Positions 43,876-53,741 of a stretch of DNA of 64,000 nt are shown in pieces. The notes beneath the pieces were generated by a model that was not told where the DNA came from, made no database searches, and was given only the letters and a program-made list of their open reading frames with translations. Each line of letters starts with the position of its first letter. Within the stretch, counting starts at the first letter, position 1. The position numbers and the translations under genes are program-made. Source of the stretch: Paracoccaceae bacterium. Its GTDB lineage: Bacteria > Pseudomonadota > Alphaproteobacteria > Rhodobacterales > Rhodobacteraceae. The DNA lies in assembly GCA_022843025.1 (NCBI GenBank), contig JALHOL010000007.1, forward strand, positions 304,922 to 368,921, written 5' to 3'.

Positions 43876-44631
43876 ATGACCCTTTTTGGCTACAAACTCC
43901 CCGCCCTGTCATCGCTGATCCTCTGGGCCCTGTTGTGGGAGGTGGTGGGGCGGCTGGAACTTACCTTCTTCGTCCCCCCCTTTTCTGAGGTGTTCACCAC
44001 CCTCATCGCCCTGATCCCGACCCCAGCCTTCCTGTCGGCTCTGGGCGTCACGGCGGCAGCCTTTGGCGCGGGCGTGTTCTTTGCCATCGTGATCGGCATT
44101 CCAGTGGGCATCCTGATGGGCAAAAGCCGCGTGCTGGATGAACTGCTGCTGCCATGGGTCAACATCTTCCTGTCGGCCCCGCTGACGGCACTGGTCCCGG
44201 TGCTGATGGTGCTCTTCGGCTTTGGCACCCGTACCGTGATCATCACCACCACGCTTTTTGCAATCTGGATCATCATCCTGAACGCCCGCGCGGGGGTAAA
44301 GCAGATCAACCGCTCGTTGGTGGAAATGGCGCGCAGTTTCGGGGCCTCGCCGCTTGATGCCTTCTTCAAGGTCTATTTCTGGGCCGCCTTGCCCGAAATT
44401 CTCGGCGGTGTGCGCATCGGCGTGATCCGTGCGGTCAAAGGCGTGATCATCGGGCAGCTTCTGATTTCCATCGTGGGCTTCGGCGCGCTGTTCGAGCTTT
44501 ATTCCAGCAAATTCCTGATGGCGGAATTCTGGGCCGTTCTGATCGTATTGTTCGGCCTTGCCTTTGCCCTGTCCGAGTTTCTGGCCTATCTGGAACGCAA
44601 GGTATCCTATTACGCGTCGTCGCGCGGCTGA
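43876..44631 (+). CDS. NitT/TauT-type ABC transporter permease 2
   Basis: Permease of 251 residues with six helices and the loop S-L-V-E-M-A-R-S-F-G-A-S-P-L-D-A-F-F-K-V-Y-F-W-A-A-L. It is clearly different in sequence from permease 1. It ends in a 7-bp stem GCGCGGC/GCCGCGC (44622-44642) that overlaps the stop and may be a weak attenuator before the ligase gene. Confidence 0.87.
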   Translation: MTLFGYKLPALSSLILWALLWEVVGRLELTFFVPPFSEVFTTLIALIPTPAFLSALGVTAAAFGAGVFFAIVIGIPVGILMGKSRVLDELLLPWVNIFLSAPLTALVPVLMVLFGFGTRTVIITTTLFAIWIIILNARAGVKQINRSLVEMARSFGASPLDAFFKVYFWAALPEILGGVRIGVIRAVKGVIIGQLLISIVGFGALFELYSSKFLMAEFWAVLIVLFGLAFALSEFLAYLERKVSYYASSRG

Positions 44632-44670
44632 TCAGGCCGCGCCGCACGTCCCCGATCCAAGAGGCAAGAC

Positions 44671-46203
44671 ATGACCCGAACGCTCGCTGCTCTGCTCGCC
44701 CCTCATGCGGCAGAGGCCCCCGCCATCGGCGCACCGGGGCGTGATTGGCTGACATATGGTGGTTTGCGCCAGTTGACAGCCGACATCACCGAACAACTTC
44801 GCAAATTCGGGATCGGCGCGACCGACCGGGTGGCCATCGTCCTGCCCAACGGGCCGGACATGGCGGCTGCCTTCATCACAGTCGCGCAGTCCGCCGTCAC
44901 CGCCCCGCTGAACCCCGCCTATCAACAGGCCGAATACAGCTTTTACCTCGAAGATCTGCGCGCCCGCGCGCTGATCGTTCCCGAAGGCTATGACGGGCCC
45001 GCCCTTGCCGCAGCCCAACCCCTCGGTATGGCCATCCTGCGGCTGAAAGCCATCGACGGCGGTCCCGCCGGTCAGTTCCGCCTGACCGGGACAGTCGCCG
45101 CCACCCCGGCCCCCGCTGCACAGCCCGGCCCGGAAGATGTGGCGCTTATCCTGCACACCTCTGGCACCACGTCGCGGCCCAAGATCGTACCGCTGACGCA
45201 GGCCAATCTTGCGGCCTCGGCAGGCAACATTGTGACTTCCCTCGCGCTGACCCCGGCGGATCGCTGCCTGAACGTCATGCCCTTGTTCCACATCCACGGC
45301 TTGATCGCCGCGGTGACCGCCTCACTCGCTGCAGGCGGGTCCGTCTCCTGCGCGCCAGGTTTTGACGCGCTGAAATTCTTCGGACAAATGGCCGAGGTGC
45401 GCCCCACCTGGTACACCGCCGTGCCAACCATGCATCAGGCCATCCTGTCGCGCGCCGCCCGCAATGCCGACACTATCGCCGCCAACCCCTTGCGCTTCCT
45501 GCGCTCCTCCTCGGCCTCGCTGCCCGCGCAAGTGATGCTGGAGCTTGCGGCCACCTTCAAGGCCCCGGTGATCGAGGCTTATGGCATGACCGAAGCCACC
45601 CATCAGATGGCCTGCAACCCCCTGCCGCCGCGGGAACAGAAACCCGGTTCCGTCGGCATCGCCGCAGGCCCCCTGCTGCGCATCGCGCATGAGGTGGAGG
45701 ATCATTTGATCTCTGGCACGGGCGAGGTGGTCATCTCCGGCCCCAACGTCACCCCCGGCTATGAGGGCAACCCCGAGGCCAACCGCAAGAATTTCTTCAT
45801 GGCCGAAGGCCTGCGCTGGTTCCGCACCGGCGATCAGGGCGCTCTCGATGACGAGGGCTATTTGCGCCTCACCGGGCGGCTGAAGGAAATCATCAACCGG
45901 GGCGGCGAAAAGATCAGCCCGCTTGAGGTGGACGGCATCCTGCTTGACCATCCCGCCATCCAGCAGGTCGTGGCCTTCGCCATGCCCCATCCGAAACTGG
46001 GCGAAGAGGTCGCCGCCGCCGTCGTCCTGCGCGAAGGGCAAACCGCCACCGAACGTGAAATCCGCGATTTCTGTGCCACCCGCATGGCCGATTTCAAGGT
46101 GCCCCGCCGCGTGGTGATCCTTGACGAAATTCCCAAGGGTGCAACGGGCAAGTTGCAACGCATCGGTCTGGCTGAAAAGCTGGGCCTCGGGGCAACGGCC
46201 TGA
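44671..46203 (+). CDS. AMP-forming acyl-CoA ligase, oxalyl-CoA synthetase-like
   Basis: Ligase of 510 residues in the ANL superfamily. The P-loop is L-I-L-H-T-S-G-T-T-S-R-P-K (159-171), followed by the adenylate motif E-A-Y-G-M-T-E-A, W-F-R-T-G-D, hinge G-R-L-K-E-I-I-N-R-G-G-E-K and the catalytic lysine in P-K-G-A-T-G-K-L-Q-R. The compact N-terminal part and S-F-Y-L-E-D-L-R-A-R-A recall the fungal/plant Pcs60/AAE3 oxalyl-CoA synthetases. A small di- or hydroxy-acid is a plausible substrate, not proven. It lies 39 bp after the transporter. Confidence 0.82.
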   Translation: MTRTLAALLAPHAAEAPAIGAPGRDWLTYGGLRQLTADITEQLRKFGIGATDRVAIVLPNGPDMAAAFITVAQSAVTAPLNPAYQQAEYSFYLEDLRARALIVPEGYDGPALAAAQPLGMAILRLKAIDGGPAGQFRLTGTVAATPAPAAQPGPEDVALILHTSGTTSRPKIVPLTQANLAASAGNIVTSLALTPADRCLNVMPLFHIHGLIAAVTASLAAGGSVSCAPGFDALKFFGQMAEVRPTWYTAVPTMHQAILSRAARNADTIAANPLRFLRSSSASLPAQVMLELAATFKAPVIEAYGMTEATHQMACNPLPPREQKPGSVGIAAGPLLRIAHEVEDHLISGTGEVVISGPNVTPGYEGNPEANRKNFFMAEGLRWFRTGDQGALDDEGYLRLTGRLKEIINRGGEKISPLEVDGILLDHPAIQQVVAFAMPHPKLGEEVAAAVVLREGQTATEREIRDFCATRMADFKVPRRVVILDEIPKGATGKLQRIGLAEKLGLGATA

Positions 46204-46222
46204 GCGGGGACAAGGACAGACC

Positions 46223-47200
46223 ATGAAAATCTGCATCTTCGGCGCGGGCGCCATCGGCGGCTACATGGCTGCGAAACTGGTTCAAGCAGGGGCCGATGTC
46301 AGCATCGTCGCGCGCGGGCCGCATCTGGCCGCGATGCAAGAGAAGGGCCTGACCCTGATCGAAGAAGGGCGCGATCCGATCACCCTTCCCGTCCGCGCCA
46401 GCGCCTCTGCCGCCGATCTTGGCCCGCAGGATTACGTCATCCTCACGCTCAAGGCCCACTCCGTCCCGCCCGTCGTCGGCGCGATGCAACCTCTCTTCGG
46501 CCCCGACACCACGCTTGTCCACGGCGTGAACGGCGTGCCGTGGTGGTACTTCCACAAACATGGCGGCCCGCTTGACGGCACCCGTCTGCACAGCGTCGAT
46601 CCCGGCGATGTGCAGTGGAACGGCTTCGGCCCCGACCGCGTGCTGGGCTGCGTCGTCTATCCGGCGGCCGAGGTGAGCGAACCCGGCACCATCCACCACA
46701 TCGAAGGCAACCGCTTTTCGCTGGGCGAGCCTGACGGGTCCAAGTCGGATCGCGCCATTGCCCTGTCGCAGGCCTTGCAAGCCGCAGGGCTCAAGGCCCC
46801 CGTCCGCCCCCGCCTGCGCGATGAAATCTGGATAAAGCTTTGGGGCAACCTGTCTTTCAACCCGATCTCGGCGCTCACCCATGCCACGCTGGACGTACTT
46901 TGCACTGATCCCGGCACCCGCGATGTCGCCCGCCGCATGATGATCGAAGCGCAAGAGATTGCCGAAAAGCTGGGCATCACTTTCCCCATCGATGTCGAAC
47001 GCCGCATCGACGGCGGCGCTGCGGTAGGCGCGCACCGCACCTCGATGCTGCAAGACCTCGCCGCCGGCCGCCCGATGGAAATCGACGCCCTTATCGGATC
47101 GGTGCAGGAACTTGGCCGCCTGACCAACACGCCGACGCCGACGGTGGATACCGTCCTCGCCCTCATCACACTGCGGGGGCGGGTGGCTGGTCTCTACTGA
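46223..47200 (+). CDS. Ketopantoate reductase-like (2-dehydropantoate 2-reductase family)
   Basis: NADP-dependent reductase of 325 residues. It has the Rossmann start I-F-G-A-G-A-I-G-G-Y, the family lysine in T-L-K-A-H-S and K-L-W-G-N-L-S-F-N-P in the helical domain. PanE reduces ketopantoate for pantothenate synthesis. This copy is slightly longer and sits inside a catabolic operon, so it more likely reduces or oxidises another branched 2-oxo/2-hydroxy acid. The ATG at 46223 follows AAGGA and the Rossmann motif begins at residue 5. Confidence 0.8.
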   Translation: MKICIFGAGAIGGYMAAKLVQAGADVSIVARGPHLAAMQEKGLTLIEEGRDPITLPVRASASAADLGPQDYVILTLKAHSVPPVVGAMQPLFGPDTTLVHGVNGVPWWYFHKHGGPLDGTRLHSVDPGDVQWNGFGPDRVLGCVVYPAAEVSEPGTIHHIEGNRFSLGEPDGSKSDRAIALSQALQAAGLKAPVRPRLRDEIWIKLWGNLSFNPISALTHATLDVLCTDPGTRDVARRMMIEAQEIAEKLGITFPIDVERRIDGGAAVGAHRTSMLQDLAAGRPMEIDALIGSVQELGRLTNTPTPTVDTVLALITLRGRVAGLY

Positions 47201-47206
47201 CAGACA

Positions 47207-47225
47207 GGCGGCGGCACCCGCCGCC
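47207..47225 (+). other. Intercistronic hairpin
   Basis: GGCGGCGG (47207-47214) and CCGCCGCC (47218-47225) form an 8-bp stem with a 3-base loop between the reductase and the second FAH gene. No T run, so partial attenuation or mRNA processing is more likely than full termination. Confidence 0.6.
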
Positions 47226-47242
47226 ACTCAAGGAATAACATC

Positions 47243-48115
47243 ATGCGCTTCATCGTCGGCACCACCGAACCGGGCAAACCCAATGCGGTGTTTCTGGTCA
47301 AGGGCGACCAAGCCTGCAACCTGTCCGAGGCTCATCCCGGCATTGGCGCCGATCTGATGCGCCTGATCACCGATCCCGCGCTTCTGGCACGTCTTCGGGC
47401 CGAAGGGCTGGGCAATGTCACAGTCCCCACCGGCACGATCCGCCCCGCCCTGCCTGTTGCGCGGCCGGGCAAGGTGATCTGCCTTGGCCTGAACTATGTC
47501 GACCATGTCAAGGAAGGTGGCTACGACATCCCCACCTATCCCGCCTTGTTCATGCGAACCCAGACCTCGCTTATCCCTGCCGGGGCCCCGATGATCCGCC
47601 CCGCCTGTTCGGAGCGGCTGGATTATGAGGCGGAATTGATGGTCATCATCGCGCGCGGCGGACGTCACATCCCGGAAGAAACGGCCCTGGATCACGTCTT
47701 CGGCTATACGATCTTTAACGACGGCTCCGTCCGCGACTATCAGCGCAAGACGCATCAATGGACACCCGGCAAGAACTTTGACGCAACCGGCGCCATCGGC
47801 CCCGTCGTCGTGACGCCCGATGAACTGCCCCCCGGCGCTTCCGGCCTGCGCATCCAGACCCGCGTCGGAAGCGACGTCCTGCAAGATGCCAATACCAGCG
47901 AAATGATGTGGCCCGTTGCCCGCACCATCGCCACGCTGTCGGAATACACCACACTGGAACCCGGCGACATGATCGCCATGGGCACCCCCCCGGGCGTCGG
48001 CCATGCCCGCACCCCGCCCCGCTGGCTGCGTCCCGGCGAAACGGTGGAGGTCGAAATCGAAGGCATCGGCATCTGCGCCAACCCGGTGCAGGACGAAATC
48101 TTCGCCCCGGCCTGA
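47243..48115 (+). CDS. Fumarylacetoacetate hydrolase-family protein, long form
   Basis: Hydrolase of 290 residues. A 70-residue N-terminal lid precedes the FAH core: P-G-K-V-I-C-L-G-L-N-Y-V-D-H-V-K-E, metal ligands in D-Y-E-A-E-L-M-V-I and F-N-D-G-S-V-R-D-Y-Q, then M-G-T-P-P-G-V-G. This is the architecture of 2,4-dioxo-3-deoxy-sugar-acid hydrolases and related enzymes. It is the last gene of the island and a distant paralogue of the FAH protein at its other end. Confidence 0.87.
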   Translation: MRFIVGTTEPGKPNAVFLVKGDQACNLSEAHPGIGADLMRLITDPALLARLRAEGLGNVTVPTGTIRPALPVARPGKVICLGLNYVDHVKEGGYDIPTYPALFMRTQTSLIPAGAPMIRPACSERLDYEAELMVIIARGGRHIPEETALDHVFGYTIFNDGSVRDYQRKTHQWTPGKNFDATGAIGPVVVTPDELPPGASGLRIQTRVGSDVLQDANTSEMMWPVARTIATLSEYTTLEPGDMIAMGTPPGVGHARTPPRWLRPGETVEVEIEGIGICANPVQDEIFAPA

Positions 48116-48235
48116 CGCGGCCATCTTCGGCTGACAGGATCGTGACGGCGTGTGACCGGCACGATCCCGCCCTCCCCTTGCCCCTGCCCCGCATCCGGGC
48201 AAACTCTGCCGCATTTCCACAGGGATTTCCGTCAG

Positions 48236-49225
48236 ATGCCCAGATTATCCCGCCGCAGCTTTGGCCTTGCCCTTATCGGCACTCTTGCCGCCCCAGCCAC
48301 CCTGCGCGCCCAAACCAATACCGAAGACCTGCGCAGCGCCGCACTCGACCTGCCACAACTTCATGCCATCCTCGTTCAACGCGGTGATGATCTCGTGCTG
48401 GCCGAGGCCCCACGGGGGCGCGGGCTGGACCGTGCAGCCAATATCAAATCCTGTTCGAAAAGCCTGCTCGCCCTGATCCTGGGCACCACCATCGCGCGTG
48501 GCGAAGTGCCGGGCCTGACAGCCCGTCTGGCCGACATTGCCCCGACACTGATCCCGTCTGATGCCACCGCCGGTGCCGGCGATCTGACCCTGTCCGATCT
48601 TGTCACCCTGCGCGCGGGGCTTCAGGGCACTTCGGGCGGCAATTATGGCGCTTGGGTGGGGTCCGGCAACTGGGTCGCCTATGCCCTGCGCCAGCCGCGC
48701 ATCGCGCCAAACGGCGGGCGGATGATCTATTCCACCGGCACCACCCATGTTCTGGGCGCGGCGCTGTCCGTGACCACCGGGCGCAGCCTGCTGGACCTCG
48801 CCCGCGAACGCCTTGGCACCCCGCTGGGCATAGACATCCCGAACTGGACCCGCGATCCGCAGGGATATCATTTCGGTGGCAATGAAATGGCGCTCACCCC
48901 AAAGGCCATGCTGCGCGTGGCGCTTGCGATGCGGGATGGCGGGCGGATTGATGGGGCGCAGGCGCTTCCCGCCGACTGGATCGCCGCCTCTCGCGCAGTG
49001 CAAACCCGATCCCCCTTCTCGGGCCTTGGCTACGGGCTTGGCTGGTTCATCAGCCCCTCAGGCTGGACCCTCGCGCGCGGCTATGGCGGCCAGATCATCG
49101 CCGCCCACCCCGACCGCGCGCTTGCCGTCGCCATCACGTCGGACCCGACGCAACCCGCCCGGTCCGAAGGATATTTCGGCACGCTCATGCGCCTGCTCGA
49201 CGGCCCGATCCTCGCTCTGGCCTGA
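48236..49225 (+). CDS. Beta-lactamase-family serine hydrolase, Tat-exported
   Basis: Periplasmic hydrolase of 329 residues. The leader S-R-R-S-F-G-L-A-L-I ends at L-R-A-Q, a twin-arginine signal. The class-C/penicillin-binding fold is shown by S72-x-x-K75 (S-C-S-K), the tyrosine motif M-I-Y-S-T-G and Y-G-G-Q near the end in place of the usual K-T-G. It resembles esterase-type serine hydrolases more than true AmpC. The ATG at 48236 puts the signal at the start. Single gene, convergent with the RND pump gene. Confidence 0.82.
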   Translation: MPRLSRRSFGLALIGTLAAPATLRAQTNTEDLRSAALDLPQLHAILVQRGDDLVLAEAPRGRGLDRAANIKSCSKSLLALILGTTIARGEVPGLTARLADIAPTLIPSDATAGAGDLTLSDLVTLRAGLQGTSGGNYGAWVGSGNWVAYALRQPRIAPNGGRMIYSTGTTHVLGAALSVTTGRSLLDLARERLGTPLGIDIPNWTRDPQGYHFGGNEMALTPKAMLRVALAMRDGGRIDGAQALPADWIAASRAVQTRSPFSGLGYGLGWFISPSGWTLARGYGGQIIAAHPDRALAVAITSDPTQPARSEGYFGTLMRLLDGPILALA

Positions 49226-49243
49226 ACTGGGGCGAGAACCGGC

Positions 49244-52200
49244 TCACTCCGCCGGAACAGACCCACCTGTCGCCTCATCCAACTCGCGCCGCAACCGCGC
49301 ATCTTCCGCGGCCTTGGGCACCGAAAACCCGGCCAGCAACAGATAGACCACCGGCGTCAGATACAGCGTCACCACCGTGGCCAGCCCCAACCCGCCCACG
49401 ATCACCCAGCCCAGCGCCTCGCGCGCCTCCGCCCCCGGCCCACTGGACAGGATCAACGGCACGCCACCGACCACTGTCGACACCATGGTCATCATCACCG
49501 GGCGCAACCGCATCACGGCCCCCTCAAGGATCGCCTCGCGCACCGATTTCCCGGCATCGCGCAACTGGTTGGCAAACTCCACGATCAGGATGCCGTTCTT
49601 CGCCATGATCCCCACCAGCAGCACCAGCCCGATCTGCGAATAGACGTTCAGACTGCCCCCCGACAGGATCAACGCAAAGATCGCACAAGCCAGACCCAAC
49701 GGAACCGTCGACATCACGATGATGGCCGAGAGAAAGCTTTCAAACTGCGCCGCCAGCACCAGAAACACGATCAAGATCGCAAAACCGAAAGTCAGGATCA
49801 GCCCCGACCCGGTTTCGTTCAGCGCCGCCGCCTCGGCCAATGGCACGATCCGGCTGCCCGGCGGCAGGATATCGGCTGCCAGCCGCTCCACCTCGGCCAA
49901 CGCCGGGCCAAGCGCCAGACCGGGCGTCAGACCCGCAGTGATGGGGACAGATCGCATCTGCGCCTCTCGCCCCAGTTCCGGCGCAACAGCACGTTCTTCC
50001 AACCGGACAAAGGCCGAAATCGGCACATTCTGCCCCGTGCTCGACCGCATGAAGATGCGTTCCAGATCAGAGGGATCATTGACCGGGTCAGCGGTGGAAA
50101 TCATCTGGATATCAAGGCTTCGGTCCCCGATGAACACCGTACCCACCGTGCGCCCGTCCAGCACCGCCTGCAGCGACTCGCCAAGCCCGTCGATGCTGAT
50201 GCCAAGGTCCGACGCACGCGCACGATCCACCTCGATGAACAGTTGCGGCTGTGTCGTATCATAGCCCAACCGCACCTGCCCGAACGCCGGATTCGCCTCC
50301 ATCTGCGCAACCAAGGCGGCGGCCTGCGTCGACAACTCGTCATAGCTTGGCCCGACCAGCGCAAAGCTCAGTCCCTGCCCTGCACCACGAATGCGCAGGC
50401 TGTTGGGCTGAATGGCAAAGGCCCGCACTCCGATCACCGCGCCAAGGTTGCGATTGATATCGGCGACGATCTCTTGCTGGCTGCGCTCCCGCTCCCCCCA
50501 AGGGGCCAGCGTCATCACCATGAAGCCGGAATTGGCCGCACCTTGCCCGGCGATGGAAAACAGGTTCGTCACCTCGCCCGACTGAATAAAGGGGGCGACC
50601 ACATCTTCGATCTCGCGCATCTTGCCAAAGGTGTAATCCAGCGACACGCCCTGCGGTGCCTCTACCCGCAGCAGAACAGCCGCACGATCTTCGGCCGGGG
50701 TCAGTTCCTGCCGAATGGTTCCAAGGGCCAGCACCGCGGCCCCGGCAAACAGCACAGACGCCATCACCACCACAGCCGGCACCGACAGCGCCCACATCAG
50801 ACTGCGGCGATAGATCCCCGACAGCGCCGCACCCAGCCGCAGGAAAGGCCCGTTCGCCTTCTGCCCCTGATCCTTGAGCAGACGGCTTGCCAGAACCGGA
50901 CACAGCGTCAGCGCCACCAACGACGACAGCAAGACCGCCATCGCCAACGTAAAGCCGAACTCGCGGAACAACCCGCCCGCCTCGCCCGGCAAAAAGGACA
51001 AGGGCACAAAGACCGCCGCCAGCGTCGCCGTTGTTGTCACCACAGCAAAGAACACCTGCTGCGTTCCCAGCACTGCCGCCGCCCGCGCGCCCATCCCCTC
51101 GGACCGCCGCCGCACTATGTTTTCCAACACCACGATCGCATCATCCACCACCATGCCCGTCGCCAGCACCAGCGCGAGCAATGTCAGGATGTTGATGCTG
51201 AATCCGGCCACATAAATCGTGGCCAGCGTCCCGATCAACGCCACCGGCATGGCAATCGAAGGCACCAGCGTCGCCCGAATGTCCAACAGAAAGGCATAGA
51301 TCACTGCCACCACAATCGCCGTCGACAGGATCAGGGTCAGCACCACCTCATGCAACGCCCCGGCCACAAAGACCGCGTCATCTGACGTCACCCGCAGGGT
51401 CACATCCTCGGGCAGCAGGGGCTGCAACTCTTCGACCGCTGCCGTCACCGCGGCCGAGATGTTCAGCGTGTTCGACGCCGCCGCGCGCAGGATACCCAGA
51501 CCGACCCCCGCCTCGCCATTGGCGCGCAGGATGGATTCACCCAAGGCCGGCCCCAGGCTCACCCGCGCCACATCACCCAGACGGATACCGTCGCCAAGGA
51601 TAATCGCTTCGAATTGTTCAGGCGTATTGATCGCCGCGGTCGTGCGCACCACCAACGACTGGGTGTCTGAGGCCAGCGAACCTGCCGGCGCATCCAGCGA
51701 CACATCTGCCACCGCCGCGCGCAGATCGGCCAGCGACAAGCCCCGCGCCGCCAGTTGCCGCATGTCGATATCGATGCGGAACACCTCGTCGCGGTTGCCG
51801 AAGATCTGAAGATCAGCCACGCCTTCGACCGACAGCAGGCGATCCTCGACCAGATCCTCGGCCAGCCGCGTCAATTCCTCGGGGCTGCGCTGCGCCGATG
51901 TCAGCGACAGGCGCATCACCGCATCGGCATTGGCATCCGCCTTAACGATACGCGGCGGATCGGCATCCTCGGGCAACGAATTGGCAATCCGCGCAATCGC
52001 ATCGCGCATGTCCGTGGCCGCCACATCCAGATCGGTTGACGTGGAAAACTCCACCGTCACCCGGCAGCGCCCAAAACGCGAACTGGACGAGATGTCGCTG
52101 ACCCCCGACACCCTGCCTGCCGCGCCTTCAATGGCCGCGGTGATCTCACGGTCAATGGTTTCGGGTGCCGCCCCGGCATAATCCACGCTTATGGTGATGA

Positions 52201-52357
52201 CCGGGCGGTCCACCTCGGGCAGTTCGCGCACTTCCCCGCCCAGATAACCGGCAATCCCGGCAATCACGATCAGCGCGTTCAGCACGAAAGCCAGGATCGG
52301 GCGGCGAATGAACAATGCCGTTCCGGACATATGGGCGTTGCGTTCGATGCGATTCAT
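49244..52357 (-). CDS. RND efflux transporter, AcrB/MexB-type
   Basis: Inner-membrane pump subunit of 1037 residues with the two-fold RND layout: one helix, a large periplasmic domain, six helices, repeated. The proton-relay aspartates lie in G-M-V-V-D-D-A-I-V-V-L-E-N-I. The ATG at 52357 is 14 bp after the adaptor stop; a later ATG at 52330 is possible. It works with the adaptor upstream and an outer-membrane channel, whose gene is not in the window. It should export hydrophobic or amphiphilic drugs. Confidence 0.93.
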   Translation of the reverse strand: MNRIERNAHMSGTALFIRRPILAFVLNALIVIAGIAGYLGGEVRELPEVDRPVITISVDYAGAAPETIDREITAAIEGAAGRVSGVSDISSSSRFGRCRVTVEFSTSTDLDVAATDMRDAIARIANSLPEDADPPRIVKADANADAVMRLSLTSAQRSPEELTRLAEDLVEDRLLSVEGVADLQIFGNRDEVFRIDIDMRQLAARGLSLADLRAAVADVSLDAPAGSLASDTQSLVVRTTAAINTPEQFEAIILGDGIRLGDVARVSLGPALGESILRANGEAGVGLGILRAAASNTLNISAAVTAAVEELQPLLPEDVTLRVTSDDAVFVAGALHEVVLTLILSTAIVVAVIYAFLLDIRATLVPSIAMPVALIGTLATIYVAGFSINILTLLALVLATGMVVDDAIVVLENIVRRRSEGMGARAAAVLGTQQVFFAVVTTTATLAAVFVPLSFLPGEAGGLFREFGFTLAMAVLLSSLVALTLCPVLASRLLKDQGQKANGPFLRLGAALSGIYRRSLMWALSVPAVVVMASVLFAGAAVLALGTIRQELTPAEDRAAVLLRVEAPQGVSLDYTFGKMREIEDVVAPFIQSGEVTNLFSIAGQGAANSGFMVMTLAPWGERERSQQEIVADINRNLGAVIGVRAFAIQPNSLRIRGAGQGLSFALVGPSYDELSTQAAALVAQMEANPAFGQVRLGYDTTQPQLFIEVDRARASDLGISIDGLGESLQAVLDGRTVGTVFIGDRSLDIQMISTADPVNDPSDLERIFMRSSTGQNVPISAFVRLEERAVAPELGREAQMRSVPITAGLTPGLALGPALAEVERLAADILPPGSRIVPLAEAAALNETGSGLILTFGFAILIVFLVLAAQFESFLSAIIVMSTVPLGLACAIFALILSGGSLNVYSQIGLVLLVGIMAKNGILIVEFANQLRDAGKSVREAILEGAVMRLRPVMMTMVSTVVGGVPLILSSGPGAEAREALGWVIVGGLGLATVVTLYLTPVVYLLLAGFSVPKAAEDARLRRELDEATGGSVPAE

Positions 52358-52370
52358 GGCCGCCCCCGGA

Positions 52371-53552
52371 TCAAAGCTTTGCCGGCGGCGCAGCGCCCGC
52401 ACTGACCTCAGCCGCAGCGTCCTCGCCCTGCACCCGCACCGGCGCGCCGGGGCGAACAGATTGGACACCCTCCACGATCACCAGATCGCCGGGCGCAAAC
52501 TCCGCCGCCACCAGCACGGCGCTTTCGGATCGTTGCAGGATTCGTATCGGCAATCTTTGCGCCATCTCCTCGCGCACCACCCAGACAAAGGCCCCGTCGC
52601 GGTTCCATTGCACCGCCAGCGGATCGACCGAAGGCGCAGGCTCGCCCGGCAGATCGATGGTGATGGCAAAGGACATCCCGGCCCGCAGCCGATCATCGGT
52701 ATTGTCCAGCCGCGCCTGCACGCGAAGCGTCCGGCTGGCCGGATCAACCCTGTTGTCGATGGCGCTGACGATCCCGGCCACCTGCCCGAACCCACCGGCC
52801 AGCGCCTCGGCCATCACAGGATCGCCCGGACCAATGCGCCCGACCATCCGCTCCGGCAGCCGAAAATCCACCAGCAGGACCGACCGGTCGTCGATTTCGG
52901 CAATCTCCGTCGATGTGGTGATCTGCGCACCCACTTCGGCATTCAGAATGCCGATCCACCCCGACACAGGCGCCGGAATTTCGCGCAGCGACAGGTCAAA
53001 CTCTGCCTGTCGCAATTCCAGTTCCGCCTGCCGCAGGCCTAGCTCGGCCTCGCGCAGTTGCACCGCCGTGCTGGCCCCCGATCCCTGCAACTGCTGCAAC
53101 CGCTCCAGCGCCGCCCGCGCATCATCCAGCACCAGTTTCGCCCGCTCGACAGCGATGGTCTCGGCCTCACGATCCAGCCGCAGAAGGACAGCGCCTTCCT
53201 GCACCCGCTGGCCGGATTGGACCAGCACCTCAGTCACCCGACCTGGCGTCTCTGCGACCACCGTCACCGCCCGGATCGCTTGCCCGTCCCCGATGGCGGC
53301 CACCTTGTCAGCAATGCGCCCCTCGCCCGGCGCGCGCGCCACCACCAAGGGTGGCTCGCCACCCCCACGTTGGCCACCGCCCGCAGGGGCACCCGCCTCC
53401 GGCTCTGCCGCCATCAGGCCGATCCCATCCAGAACCGGGCCCAGCCCGACCGACCGCAAGGCAAGATTGACCGTCGGCACAAAGGCCGCAGCGCAAAGCA
53501 GCGCGATCACAAGCACACCAAGACTCAGGACGCCTTGCTTCCACATCGCCAT
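52371..53552 (-). CDS. RND efflux periplasmic adaptor (membrane fusion protein)
   Basis: Adaptor of 393 residues. An N-terminal membrane helix (about 8-28) is followed by a Gly/Ala/Pro-rich linker. The lipoyl half-motif V-V-A-E-T-P-G-R-V-T-E-V-L-V-Q-S-G-Q-R-V, a coiled-coil hairpin rich in E-L-x-L-R-Q-A, the second lipoyl half P-A-P-V-S-G-W-I-G and beta-barrel segments follow. It bridges the RND pump to an outer-membrane channel. First gene of the two-gene operon. The start at 53552 is one of two ATGs six bases apart. No regulator gene is adjacent. Confidence 0.9.
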   Translation of the reverse strand: MAMWKQGVLSLGVLVIALLCAAAFVPTVNLALRSVGLGPVLDGIGLMAAEPEAGAPAGGGQRGGGEPPLVVARAPGEGRIADKVAAIGDGQAIRAVTVVAETPGRVTEVLVQSGQRVQEGAVLLRLDREAETIAVERAKLVLDDARAALERLQQLQGSGASTAVQLREAELGLRQAELELRQAEFDLSLREIPAPVSGWIGILNAEVGAQITTSTEIAEIDDRSVLLVDFRLPERMVGRIGPGDPVMAEALAGGFGQVAGIVSAIDNRVDPASRTLRVQARLDNTDDRLRAGMSFAITIDLPGEPAPSVDPLAVQWNRDGAFVWVVREEMAQRLPIRILQRSESAVLVAAEFAPGDLVIVEGVQSVRPGAPVRVQGEDAAAEVSAGAAPPAKL

Positions 53553-53741
53553 CGTGTCGCTACCCTGGGTTGCCGGATCGTTCGATGGGGCAGAGAGTGA
53601 CCTGCAATTCGCCCGCTGCAACCCCACGATGATAATTTTTCCAACACGATGGGGTGATTTGCCTCATCCGAAGGCACCTGCTCCAGTGCGATCCCGGCCA
53701 CACAGGCACCAGCACGGTCACTGGCGCAAAGACCGGCCCGA

